A stretch of DNA of 14,893 nucleotides, taken from the NCBI GenBank assembly GCA_037969235.1, contig JBBKXA010000009.1, forward strand, positions 1-14,893, read 5' to 3'. Made by a program: the position numbers and the translations under genes. Shown in pieces: positions 1-7,270 of this stretch; the stretch's first letter is position 1, and the number at the start of each line of letters is the position of its first letter. The DNA comes from TMED27 sp037969235 (GTDB lineage: Bacteria; Pseudomonadota; Alphaproteobacteria; Micavibrionales; Micavibrionaceae). Under the pieces are notes generated by a model. That model saw nothing but the letters and a program-made list of their open reading frames with translations, was not told where the DNA came from and did no database searches.

Positions 1-3
1 GCT

Positions 4-798
4 ATGAAACAATATTTAGATCTTATGCGCCATGTGATGGAACACGGCGCAAAAAAAGAGGACCGCACGGGCACGGGCACGCTCTCGGTCTTTGGCCATC
101 AAATGCGTTTTGATTTGAGCGATGGCTTTCCTCTGGTTACCACAAAGAAATGCCATTTGCGCTCGATTATTCACGAATTGCTCTGGTTCATTGCGGGCGA
201 TACCAATATCAAATATCTACAAGATAACGGCGTACGGATCTGGGATGAATGGGCGGATGAAAATGGTGATCTCGGCCCAGTATACGGCGAACAATGGCGC
301 AGCTGGAAAACCGCGGACGGCAAAACAATCGATCAGCTCGCTAACGTCATAGACCAAATCAAAAGCAACCCCGATAGCCGCCGTTTGCTCGTTGTTGCGT
401 TCAATCCTGGGGTGGTCGATGAAATGGCGCTGCCGCCTTGCCACGCCTTTTTTCAATTCTATGTCGCAAACGGTAAGCTATCCTGCCAGCTTTATCAACG
501 TAGCGCTGATATCTTCCTCGGTGTGCCGTTCAATATTGCTTCCTACGCTCTGTTAACAATGATGGTAGCGCAAGTGTGCGGCCTTAAAGCTGGTGAATTC
601 ATTCACACGCTCGGCGATGCGCATCTATATTCCAATCATCTTGAACAAACCCGCGAACAATTAAGCCGCAAACCTTATCCATTGCCGCAAATGCACATCA
701 ACCCTGATGTAAAAAGCATCTCTGATTTCAAATTCGAAGATTTCGAACTCACCGGATACGAAGCCCATCCCCATATCAAAGGCAAAGTCGCAGTTTGA
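4..798 (+). CDS. thyA: Thymidylate synthase ThyA
   Basis: This enzyme methylates dUMP to dTMP with methylene-tetrahydrofolate, releasing dihydrofolate, in the cytoplasm. The 264 residues match the length of the classical E. coli-type enzyme and align to it almost without gaps. Visible family landmarks are the RTGTGT loop (R21), the LWF segment near 60, the catalytic cysteine C146 in LPPCHAFFQF, the dUMP phosphate and base contacts R166, D169 and N177 (QRSADIFLG, PFNIASY), and a C-terminus ending in VAV, which normally closes over the active site. The start gives the canonical MKQYL opening. Only three bases precede it, so its ribosome site and promoter lie outside the window. It shares the neighbourhood with folB and folA, which make and recycle its cofactor. 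It is a confident assignment and nothing in it looks broken. Confidence 0.98.
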   Translation: MKQYLDLMRHVMEHGAKKEDRTGTGTLSVFGHQMRFDLSDGFPLVTTKKCHLRSIIHELLWFIAGDTNIKYLQDNGVRIWDEWADENGDLGPVYGEQWRSWKTADGKTIDQLANVIDQIKSNPDSRRLLVVAFNPGVVDEMALPPCHAFFQFYVANGKLSCQLYQRSADIFLGVPFNIASYALLTMMVAQVCGLKAGEFIHTLGDAHLYSNHLEQTREQLSRKPYPLPQMHINPDVKSISDFKFEDFELTGYEAHPHIKGKVAV

Positions 799-799
799 T

Positions 800-828
800 T
801 TGACATAGACTGAATTCTTCCCTATAGT
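800..828 (+). promoter_or_regulatory. Sigma70-type promoter for the 864-1391 gene
   Basis: TTGACA at 800-805 and TATAGT at 823-828 are separated by exactly 17 bases. This is a perfect -35 and a five-of-six -10 hexamer at ideal spacing. The -35 begins two bases after the thyA stop. Transcription would start near 835, about 30 bases ahead of the ATG at 864, and AAGGGG at 851-856 forms a good ribosome site between them. This is the best promoter match I noticed in the window. Confidence 0.75.
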
Positions 829-863
829 GCTCTTAGTAAAAACAATAATTAAGGGGCATCTCT

Positions 864-1391
864 ATGGCATTGGAGATAATACGCGATTTCGGACAATCTG
901 TGGTTTTAGGCACGCGCCCCAAAAACAATGTTAATTCCAAAGATGGAATAGAAGGACTTTTGACCCTCTCCCTTATGGGGTTTTACAGCGAATCTGTAGC
1001 TCTCGCACTTCAAATACCAAGACACGCTTCCGTAAACGTAGTAGATTTCAATAATTACAGCGATACCGAACAAGACCTACAACCTCAATTGGGGCGTATA
1101 GAAGAGTCCTTTACACATAAAGGTATGCTTCTCTGTCCTCTAAAATTATTTCCACACCAAAACTTATTACTCGAATGTGATAATGAACATATTAGAATCG
1201 GTGTGGCTAAATTGTCCGATGATTGTGTTAAATTATTTTTTGGCGCGCAAAATTATATTCAAATCACCCCCGAAGAAAAATGCATAATGAAATGGGGCAG
1301 AAAGCCCGTCCACCCCCCTGAGTTAGAAGAGCTACAATCCTTACTATGGCCTAGCGGAACATTAAGGCTCAGCGCACCAGCGCCAGCCTAA
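864..1391 (+). CDS. Unrecognised 175-residue protein
   Basis: I do not recognise a family. The reading frame is supported by a strong ribosome site (AAGGGG, 7 bases before the ATG), by a near-consensus promoter just upstream, and by the way the ORF fills the space up to folB. The protein appears soluble: no signal peptide, no long hydrophobic segment, scattered cysteines (about residues 92, 105, 121 and 139), and a Pro/Ala-rich tail. The N-terminus (EIIRDFGQSVVLG) and a later stretch (HIRIGVAKLSDD) faintly recall the two halves of a CsrA-type RNA-binding beta fold separated by a long insertion, but this is only a resemblance. The stop overlaps the convergent folB stop in a shared CTAA. It interrupts what would otherwise be a folate block, so it may be a lineage-specific insertion. 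Existence is likely, function unknown. Confidence 0.65.
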   Translation: MALEIIRDFGQSVVLGTRPKNNVNSKDGIEGLLTLSLMGFYSESVALALQIPRHASVNVVDFNNYSDTEQDLQPQLGRIEESFTHKGMLLCPLKLFPHQNLLLECDNEHIRIGVAKLSDDCVKLFFGAQNYIQITPEEKCIMKWGRKPVHPPELEELQSLLWPSGTLRLSAPAPA

Positions 1392-1795
1392 AAAACAAAA
1401 TCCTTGCGCGTAATAAATAACTCCACACCCGCGCCTTGATTTTTGCCAAACACATCGGCTTTTTTGATCCCAACGCAGCAAGCAGTCACGTCTTGATGTT
1501 CAAAACATAGCGCCGCCAACTCCTTTAAATAATCCTCAATCAAGTGCACTTGTGGGCGATCTGCCCATGATGTGATCGCATCATATAAAATGCTGTAATC
1601 AATGATCGTATTTAAATTGACCATTTTCAAATAACTCTCAGGGTTCGCATATAACGCCACATCCACTACCACGCGCTGAGGCGCAGCTTGTTCATGAGGA
1701 AAAATCCCGATTTTAAGCGGCACCTCAATAGAATCCAGAAAAATTTTGGCATACGCCTTTTGCGCAATATCTAAAGGGGGGCTATTTTTTTCCAT
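1388..1795 (-). CDS. folB: Dihydroneopterin aldolase family protein FolB
   Basis: FolB cleaves 7,8-dihydroneopterin to 6-hydroxymethyl-dihydropterin in tetrahydrofolate synthesis. The 135-residue protein has the family pattern: a DSIEVPLKIGIFPHE opening strand (21-35), QRVVVDVAL (40-48), TIIDYSILYDAI in the first helix region, HLIE (84-87) and the GIKKADVF strand, where a lysine (111 or 112) should be the catalytic one. The IGIFPHEQ form and the K-x-DVF ending resemble the shorter alphaproteobacterial branch of the family. The ATG at 1795 is forced because an in-frame TAA lies 12 bases upstream. There is no ribosome site before it, but a TATAAA -10 ends only about 8 bases ahead, so the mRNA is probably leaderless. 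It is inverted between the 864-1391 gene and folA, and its ends abut or overlap both. The related DHNTP epimerase FolX is the main alternative. Confidence 0.85.
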   Translation of the reverse strand: MEKNSPPLDIAQKAYAKIFLDSIEVPLKIGIFPHEQAAPQRVVVDVALYANPESYLKMVNLNTIIDYSILYDAITSWADRPQVHLIEDYLKELAALCFEHQDVTACCVGIKKADVFGKNQGAGVELFITRKDFVF

Positions 1796-1803
1796 GGCTG
1801 TGA

Positions 1804-1831
1804 TTTATATAGAATGTATGAACAAAAACAA
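1804..1831 (-). promoter_or_regulatory. Candidate folB promoter giving a leaderless transcript
   Basis: On the minus strand TTGTTT (1831-1826) and TATAAA (1809-1804) are 16 bases apart. The expected start point falls at about 1796-1798, one to three bases ahead of the folB ATG at 1795. No Shine-Dalgarno sequence lies in between. The site sits inside the first codons of folA on the other strand. Confidence 0.45.
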
Positions 1832-2432
1832 CCCTGATAAGTTTTCCGACATCAAAATAGCATCAATCGTTGCCATCGCCAAAAACAACGCTATTGGCAA
1901 AAACAACGGCATGATCTGGCATATTCCAGAGGATTTGAGACATTTCAAGCGCACAACATTGGGAAAACCCATCCTTATGGGACGAAAATCATATGAATCT
2001 TTGGGAAAACCCCTTCCAGGTCGTCAAAATTTAGTAATAAGTCGGTCTTTTGACACTTTAGATACGGATGCCGCCACTCAAGTCTTCAACGACATGGAAA
2101 CCGCTATTGGTACAAGCTCTGCGGGTGATGCTATCGCCGCTGGCCCTTATCTTTATTCCACTATCCCCGCCGCGATAGGCGCCGCCAAAGAAATGGCACT
2201 TCAAAGCGGCGTTGACGAAATTTTTATCACGGGCGGCGGCCAAATTTATAAAGAAACACTTCCCATCGTACAGCGCCTCTATATCACCGTTTTAGACCGC
2301 GAGTATGAGGGCGATGTTTTCTTTCCCGAAATTGATTGGGATGAATGGCATATCAGCGCAGAAAGCAAGCACGAAGCCGAGCCTGCCGCCGACCGCCCCA
2401 GCTTTACCTTCTATACCCTCGACAGAAAATAA
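1818..2432 (+). CDS. folA: Dihydrofolate reductase FolA
   Basis: FolA reduces dihydrofolate to tetrahydrofolate with NADPH and so recycles the product of ThyA. Seen in order: IASIVAIAKNNAIG (14-27), the active-site loop W34-HIPED-L with the catalytic acid at D39, HFKR, the NADPH-binding MGRKSYES (54-61), PLPGRQNLVISR (66-77) and the FITGGGQIY dinucleotide loop (137-145), ending in a typical beta-hairpin. At 204 residues it is well above the usual roughly 160. Much of the excess is an Ala/Gly-rich insertion of about 25-30 residues near 85-113, between the PGR strand and the helix leading to GGG. Start choice is uncertain. The ATG at 1818 is used here, while an in-frame ATG at 1794 overlaps the folB start in a CCATGG palindrome and has only a distant GGGGGG upstream. 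A weak TTGCGC/TATTTT pair (1760-1788) could be its promoter. Confidence 0.95.
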   Translation: MNKNNPDKFSDIKIASIVAIAKNNAIGKNNGMIWHIPEDLRHFKRTTLGKPILMGRKSYESLGKPLPGRQNLVISRSFDTLDTDAATQVFNDMETAIGTSSAGDAIAAGPYLYSTIPAAIGAAKEMALQSGVDEIFITGGGQIYKETLPIVQRLYITVLDREYEGDVFFPEIDWDEWHISAESKHEAEPAADRPSFTFYTLDRK

Positions 2433-2435
2433 CCT

Positions 2436-3527
2436 TTAAGACTGCGCAATCGCATCACGAATATGCGCGAGCATCATATCATCCAGATCAAAGCTCTCCC
2501 CCGCATCGGCAGAAGCGCGAATATCGCTGCTCAACGCCACCTCACCCAAAAACGGCACACCCAACGCTTGCGCTTCACGGCGTGCACCGCCATGTCCAAA
2601 AATATGCTCCTCATGCCCGCAAGCGCTACAGATATGCGTGCTCATATTTTCAATTAAACCCAAAATCGGCACACCCACCGCGCGAAACATCTCCACACCT
2701 TTACGTGCATCCGCCAGCGCCAGATCCTGCGGCGTGGAAACAATAATCGCTCCATCCACGGCAATTTTTTGTGCCAGCGTTAATTGCGCATCCCCTGTAC
2801 CTGGCGGCATATCCACGATCAACACGTCTAGCGGCTCTTGCGCGCTGCCCCAATTCACATCTCTAAACATTTGATAAATCGCGCTTTGTACCATCGGCCC
2901 GCGCCACACCAACGCCTTGGCGGCATCCACCATAAAACCAATAGACATCACCTTTAATCCATGCGCATTTCCTTCGATGTCAACAAGATGAGGAATGATG
3001 TTTTTATCTTGGTCATGTGCTAACTTGCGCCCTTCCAGCTTCATTAAGCGCGGCTGGTTAGGCCCATAAATATCCGCATCCAAAAGCCCGATTTTCAACG
3101 CCGTATCTTTTGCTAAATTTCTCGCAATCGCAGCTGCCAACGTTGATTTACCCACGCCGCCCTTGCCCGAAGCCACCGCAATAATTTTACGAATAGGCAG
3201 CTCCAATTTCGGATTTTTGCTATTGCCATGCGGATCATTCACCGTTTTTTTCTCGGCCTGCTTTTCCGCCGTTAAAACCGCAATCACGTTTTTTATATCG
3301 GGATAAATCGTCTTTAATTTACTCACCGCAATCTCCGCCTCTTGGCGAAGCGGCTCAAGCATCGCGCCGCGTGCAGGATCGACATTGAGCGTAATGATCA
3401 CTTGCCCCGTATCAATGCGCACATCGCCCACCATACCACTCGCCACAATATCGCGCTCACTATCTCCATCACGGACATTCGCCAAAACATTTAAAATCTC
3501 GTTTTTACTAATCGTTTTCTTGGTCAT
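2436..3527 (-). CDS. apbC: Mrp/ApbC family iron-sulfur cluster carrier ATPase
   Basis: This is a cytoplasmic ATPase of the Mrp/ApbC/Nbp35 group, which carries and delivers Fe-S clusters to apoproteins. Residues about 8-88 form an N-terminal MIP18/DUF59-like domain. A charged linker follows, then the MinD-like ATPase: deviant Walker A GKGGVGKST (121-129), DADIYGPNQPR (150-160), Walker B-type DMPPGTGD (239-246) and the paired cysteines C300-SA-C303 that bind the bridging cluster in the dimer. The 363-residue length is normal. AGGA (minus strand, 3538-3535) lies 7 bases before the ATG, supporting this start. It converges on folA with only 3 bases between stops and diverges from hflK. I see no functional tie to either neighbour. 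Confidence 0.95.
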   Translation of the reverse strand: MTKKTISKNEILNVLANVRDGDSERDIVASGMVGDVRIDTGQVIITLNVDPARGAMLEPLRQEAEIAVSKLKTIYPDIKNVIAVLTAEKQAEKKTVNDPHGNSKNPKLELPIRKIIAVASGKGGVGKSTLAAAIARNLAKDTALKIGLLDADIYGPNQPRLMKLEGRKLAHDQDKNIIPHLVDIEGNAHGLKVMSIGFMVDAAKALVWRGPMVQSAIYQMFRDVNWGSAQEPLDVLIVDMPPGTGDAQLTLAQKIAVDGAIIVSTPQDLALADARKGVEMFRAVGVPILGLIENMSTHICSACGHEEHIFGHGGARREAQALGVPFLGEVALSSDIRASADAGESFDLDDMMLAHIRDAIAQS

Positions 3528-3570
3528 GTTTTTATCCTAAAGCCTTGCTTTCCGACATAAATAGCATATT

Positions 3571-3598
3571 CTTATAACCTTGAGAGATTATAAATCAA
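3571..3598 (-). promoter_or_regulatory. Candidate promoter for the Mrp/ApbC gene
   Basis: On the minus strand TTGATT (3598-3593) and TATAAG (3576-3571) are 16 bases apart, predicting a start near 3564 and a leader of roughly 37 bases to the ATG at 3527. The 92-bp divergent spacer 3528-3619 must also hold the hflK promoter. A plus-strand TTGCTT (3545-3550) with TATTCT (3567-3572, 16-base spacer) is a weaker candidate for it and overlaps this site, so the two could interfere. Confidence 0.4.
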
Positions 3599-3619
3599 TT
3601 TAAAATAGGAATAACAAAT

Positions 3620-4768
3620 ATGGGTCGAGATGATCGCGACAAAAATAATCCTTGGGGCAAGCCAGCAAACGGAGGAGGCGAAGATCGTGGGCCTTGGGGC
3701 GCAAAGGGCGGGTCAAAAAACAGCGGGAACGGCGGCGGCTATAAAGGCGGCAGTTCTCCTGATATGGATGAAATGCTGCGCAAAGCGCAAGAAAATTTCC
3801 GAAACGTCATGCCCAGCAATTTTTCTGGCGCGCCCATCATCGGTTTAGGACTACTCCTCCTCATCGCGCTATGGTTTGCGAGCGGCTTTTATGTCGTCAA
3901 TCCGGGCGAACAGGCGGTGATACAACGCTTTGGGAAATGGACACGCACACAGGCCGACCCTGGCTTGGGTTATCATCTTCCCACACCCATCGAAACAACC
4001 ACCATCGTTAATGTCGAAGAAATTCGAAAAATGAATGTGGGCTTTACAGAAGGTTTCTCCCGCAATGGCGCAGTCGGACGACAAGACGTGCCCGAAGAAA
4101 GTCTGATGCTTACTGCTGACCGCAATATCATCGATCTAGATATGGTCTTACAATGGAATATAAAATCTGCAGAAGACTATCTGTTTGAAATTCGCGACCA
4201 AGAACGCATCATCAAATCCATCGCCGAAAGCGCCATACGCGAAGTCGTTGGACAAACAGCGATGTTTCCCATCATCACCACAGGCCGCGCCGCCGTGGCC
4301 GAAGCCGCCAAGACCATCATTCAAACCAATCTGGATGAATATAAATCAGGCGTCATCGTAACCCAAGTCTTGATCGAGCGCGCCGAAGTCCACCCCGATG
4401 TACAAAGCTCATTCCAAGACGTACAATCAGCCAAACAAGATGCCGAAGACACACAAAATCAGGCGCAAGCTTATCGCGAAGGCATCCTGCCCCGCGCCCG
4501 AGGTGAGGCGATAAAATTATTGCAAGAAGCGCAAGCCTATAAACAATCCACCATCGCCCGATCAAACGGGGATGCGGAGCGCTTTAACTCCGTCTATGCC
4601 GCTTACCTAAACGGCAAAGATGTGACGAAAGAACGCATCTATATTGAAACCATGGAAAATGTCATGGGCAATGCCCAAAAAATCATCATGGATAACAATA
4701 ATGGTCAGGGCGTTGTCCCTTATCTCCCGCTCAATCAATTAAAGCCAGCGGCCGCACAGAAAAATTAA
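3620..4768 (+). CDS. hflK: HflK, SPFH/prohibitin-type partner of FtsH
   Basis: HflK forms, with HflC, a large membrane cage around the FtsH protease and modulates its activity. The 382-residue protein has the diagnostic N-terminus: a Gly/Asn-rich cytoplasmic segment with NPWGK and GPWG (about 10-45), then one transmembrane helix near 72-92. The SPFH/band-7 domain starts at YVVNPGEQAVIQRFGKW (91-107) and runs to about 300. A Gln/Ala-rich coiled-coil stretch and a Pro/Ala tail follow. AGGA at 3607-3610 sits 9 bases before the ATG. It is followed after 12 bases by hflC in the same direction, so the two are very likely co-transcribed, and the protease gene 5755-7233 continues the unit. Confidence 0.96.
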   Translation: MGRDDRDKNNPWGKPANGGGEDRGPWGAKGGSKNSGNGGGYKGGSSPDMDEMLRKAQENFRNVMPSNFSGAPIIGLGLLLLIALWFASGFYVVNPGEQAVIQRFGKWTRTQADPGLGYHLPTPIETTTIVNVEEIRKMNVGFTEGFSRNGAVGRQDVPEESLMLTADRNIIDLDMVLQWNIKSAEDYLFEIRDQERIIKSIAESAIREVVGQTAMFPIITTGRAAVAEAAKTIIQTNLDEYKSGVIVTQVLIERAEVHPDVQSSFQDVQSAKQDAEDTQNQAQAYREGILPRARGEAIKLLQEAQAYKQSTIARSNGDAERFNSVYAAYLNGKDVTKERIYIETMENVMGNAQKIIMDNNNGQGVVPYLPLNQLKPAAAQKN

Positions 4769-4780
4769 GGATTTTGCACT

Positions 4781-5725
4781 ATGAATAAAACAGTTGTTAT
4801 AGCCCTCGCCATTGTCGCAGTCGTATTAATTGCCGCCTCGCAAATTTTCTACATCGTTGATCAACGCGAACAAGCCATCGTTCTTCAACTCGGGGAGCCA
4901 AAAGGTGAAATCAAATTGCCTGGCATCCACGCCAAAATTCCGTTCATCCAAGATGTGCAATATTTTGACAAACGTATTTTATCTGTTGATCCAGAACCCG
5001 AACAAGTCGTCATTTCCTCCGTGGATATTGGCGTCGCATCGGATGAAGATACTGACGAACAAAAAGCAGAGCGCAAATCCACCATCGCCAACGTTACGGG
5101 GGAGCCTATCATTCTCGATACATTCGCCCGCTATAAAATCATTGACCCGCTACAATTCTTGAAAACTCTTCGTACTATCAGCGCGGCCAATTCACGCATT
5201 GAAAATATCCTTAACGATGCGACCCGCGCCGAACTGGGTAAAACCAGCCTGCAACAATTGTTATCGCCTGCACGTACATTCGTTATGCGCGACATTCAAA
5301 GGCGCGTGAATGAAAATATTAAAAAAGATAATCTCGGTATAGAAATCGTGGATGTGCGTATTGTACGCGCCGACCTCACGGATGAACTACGCACCTCCAC
5401 CGTGCGCCGTATGCAGTCCGAGCTTAAAGAACGCGCAACTGAAACCCGCGCTAAAGGCGAAGAACGCGCGCTTGAAATTCGCTCAACGGCGGAAAAAGAA
5501 CGCACTGTTCTGATCGCCGAAGCACAGCGCGATTCCTCAATCCTTAAAGGTCAAGGCGACAACGAAGCCATTAAAATCTACGCCGATGCCTTTAACAAAG
5601 ACAAAGAATTTTACTCCTTCATGCGTTCAATGGAAGCCTATAAAAACACATTGGCCGATCCTCAAACGCAATTTATCTTGTCGCCAGACAGCGAGTTTTT
5701 CAAACATCTTGATGATAAGCGGTAA
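4781..5725 (+). CDS. hflC: HflC, SPFH/prohibitin-type partner of FtsH
   Basis: This is the second subunit of the HflKC complex at the inner membrane. The 314 residues show a single N-terminal transmembrane anchor (about 4-24), then FYIVDQREQAIVLQLGEP, the start of the SPFH domain. The family-typical KIPFIQDVQYFDKRIL, a TFARYKIIDPLQF strand and a long Arg/Glu/Ala-rich helix (about 215-265, ERATETRAKGEERALEIRS) follow, with FYSFMRSMEAYK and the LSPDSEFFKHL ending last. One acidic stretch of about 20 residues near 83-105 (around SDEDTDEQKAERK) looks like a local insertion. The ribosome site AAGGA (4767-4771) overlaps the hflK stop and lies 9 bases before the ATG, indicating translational proximity of the pair. 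Confidence 0.96.
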   Translation: MNKTVVIALAIVAVVLIAASQIFYIVDQREQAIVLQLGEPKGEIKLPGIHAKIPFIQDVQYFDKRILSVDPEPEQVVISSVDIGVASDEDTDEQKAERKSTIANVTGEPIILDTFARYKIIDPLQFLKTLRTISAANSRIENILNDATRAELGKTSLQQLLSPARTFVMRDIQRRVNENIKKDNLGIEIVDVRIVRADLTDELRTSTVRRMQSELKERATETRAKGEERALEIRSTAEKERTVLIAEAQRDSSILKGQGDNEAIKIYADAFNKDKEFYSFMRSMEAYKNTLADPQTQFILSPDSEFFKHLDDKR

Positions 5726-5754
5726 TATCGTAAAGAAAGGAGAGCGCAAAAATC

Positions 5755-7233
5755 ATGAGAAAACTAAATCTTGTTCTAACACTGTCCGTGTTAATACTTG
5801 CCCTGTCTACGCCCTTATCAACCGTGCATGCAAAAATTCTATCCTCCAACGCTCCAAACAGCTTTGCTGATATCGTTGCCCCTTTGCTGCCTGCGGTTGT
5901 GAACATTTCATCAACGCAGAAAACGCCGGATTTCACCAAAACCATACCCGACATGCCCCAATTCCCCGAAGGCTCGCCGTTCGAGGAATTCTTCGAAGAA
6001 TTCATGGAGCGCGGTCACCGTCGCGGCATGCCCATCATGCCGCAATCCTCGCTCGGCTCTGGTTTTGTAATTGATGCTGAAAACGGCTACATCATTACCA
6101 ACAATCATGTCGTGCGCGATGCGCAAGAAATCCGCGTCACTTTCCACGATGATGTCACCATCCCCGCAACATTAATCGGCACCGATGATAAAACCGACCT
6201 CGCTGTACTAAAAGTCGACACAGATAAAGAACTCACCGCCGTTAAATTCGGCGACAGTGATATTTTGCGCGTCGGCGATTGGATCGTCGCCATCGGCAAT
6301 CCATTCGGCCTTGGCGGCACTGTAACCGCAGGGATCGTATCCGCACGCCAGCGCAATATCAATGCAGGGCCATACGATGATTTCATCCAAACTGACGCGT
6401 CCATCAATCGCGGCAATTCGGGCGGACCTATGTTTGATCTCAATGGCGAAGTGATCGGCATTAACACCGCAATCTTTTCACCTTCTGGCGGTTCTGTCGG
6501 TATTGGCTTTGCCATCCCTTCGACCCTCGCCAAGCCCGTGATTGACCAAATCATCCAATATGGTCGCACACGTCGCGGATGGTTAGGCGTACGCATCCAA
6601 CAAGTCACCGATGAAATCGCTGAAAGCCTTGGCTTAGAAAAACCAATGGGCGCATTGGTCGCCAACATCACCAAGGACGGACCTGCCGCCGCCGCAGGGC
6701 TAAAATCAGGCGACATCATCCTTGAGTTGAATGGCCACCACGTGAGCGAAATGCGCGAACTTCCGCGCCTTGTCGCCGAAACCGCTATTGAATCAACCGT
6801 ACAAATTATCTTTTGGCGCGATGGCAAAAAACTCACCAGCGAAGTCAAAATAGGCGAGTTGGAAAAAGCTGAAAATGACGGCCTGATGAGCGAAGGCTAT
6901 CAATCTAACGCCCCCAAAACCGTAGGCGTAGAAATTGAAAATTTAGGCTTTGCCGTCAAAAACATCACCGACACCATGCGCAGCGACTATGCGATTGATG
7001 ACAGCGTTAAGGGCGTGGTGATCTCCAATGTTGATCCCAAATCAGAAGCTGCCCGTAAAGGGTTGTTCGAAGGCGATGTCATCGTAGAAATTAACCAAAT
7101 CCCTGCGACATCGCCCGATGAAGTCAACAACATCGTCAAAGCCGCAAAACAAAGCGGCAAGCCTTCAATTCTGTTACTCATCAACCGCGAAGGCGAAGTG
7201 AGATTCTTGGCGTTGAAACTTGAAACGAAATAG
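5755..7233 (+). CDS. DegP/Do family periplasmic serine endoprotease
   Basis: This is an HtrA-type protease and chaperone acting on misfolded envelope proteins. A signal peptide is visible: a basic MRK start, hydrophobic core about 5-19, and cleavage likely after V24-H25-A26. The trypsin-like domain has the full triad H118 (NNHVV), D148 (KTDLAVLK) and S222 (GNSGGP). An acidic/aromatic LA-loop-like insert (PFEEFFEEFMERG, about 75-87) precedes the core. Two PDZ domains follow: the first starts around GWLGVRIQ (276-283), and the second lies near 395-485 with VVISNVDPKSEAARKGLFEG. At 492 residues it has the usual DegP/DegQ/MucD length, and I cannot choose among those names. A GGAG-containing ribosome site (about 5737-5743) lies somewhat far, about 12 bases, from the ATG. 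It follows hflC by 29 bases and probably belongs to that operon, so one transcript would serve membrane and periplasmic protein quality control. Confidence 0.95.
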   Translation: MRKLNLVLTLSVLILALSTPLSTVHAKILSSNAPNSFADIVAPLLPAVVNISSTQKTPDFTKTIPDMPQFPEGSPFEEFFEEFMERGHRRGMPIMPQSSLGSGFVIDAENGYIITNNHVVRDAQEIRVTFHDDVTIPATLIGTDDKTDLAVLKVDTDKELTAVKFGDSDILRVGDWIVAIGNPFGLGGTVTAGIVSARQRNINAGPYDDFIQTDASINRGNSGGPMFDLNGEVIGINTAIFSPSGGSVGIGFAIPSTLAKPVIDQIIQYGRTRRGWLGVRIQQVTDEIAESLGLEKPMGALVANITKDGPAAAAGLKSGDIILELNGHHVSEMRELPRLVAETAIESTVQIIFWRDGKKLTSEVKIGELEKAENDGLMSEGYQSNAPKTVGVEIENLGFAVKNITDTMRSDYAIDDSVKGVVISNVDPKSEAARKGLFEGDVIVEINQIPATSPDEVNNIVKAAKQSGKPSILLLINREGEVRFLALKLETK

Positions 7234-7270
7234 CTAAGACAGTCGCGCAAATATACGCTATCTTTATAAC

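Noticed and set aside
2345..2746. 133-codon plus-strand frame spanning the folA-apbC junction
   Set aside because: It overlaps two confident genes in another frame or strand, and its His/Pro/Arg-rich composition is typical of a shadow.
6105..6848. 247-codon open frame on the minus strand
   Set aside because: It lies wholly inside the DegP-type protease gene, is Ser/Arg/Pro-rich without recognisable motifs, and is explained by antisense codon bias.
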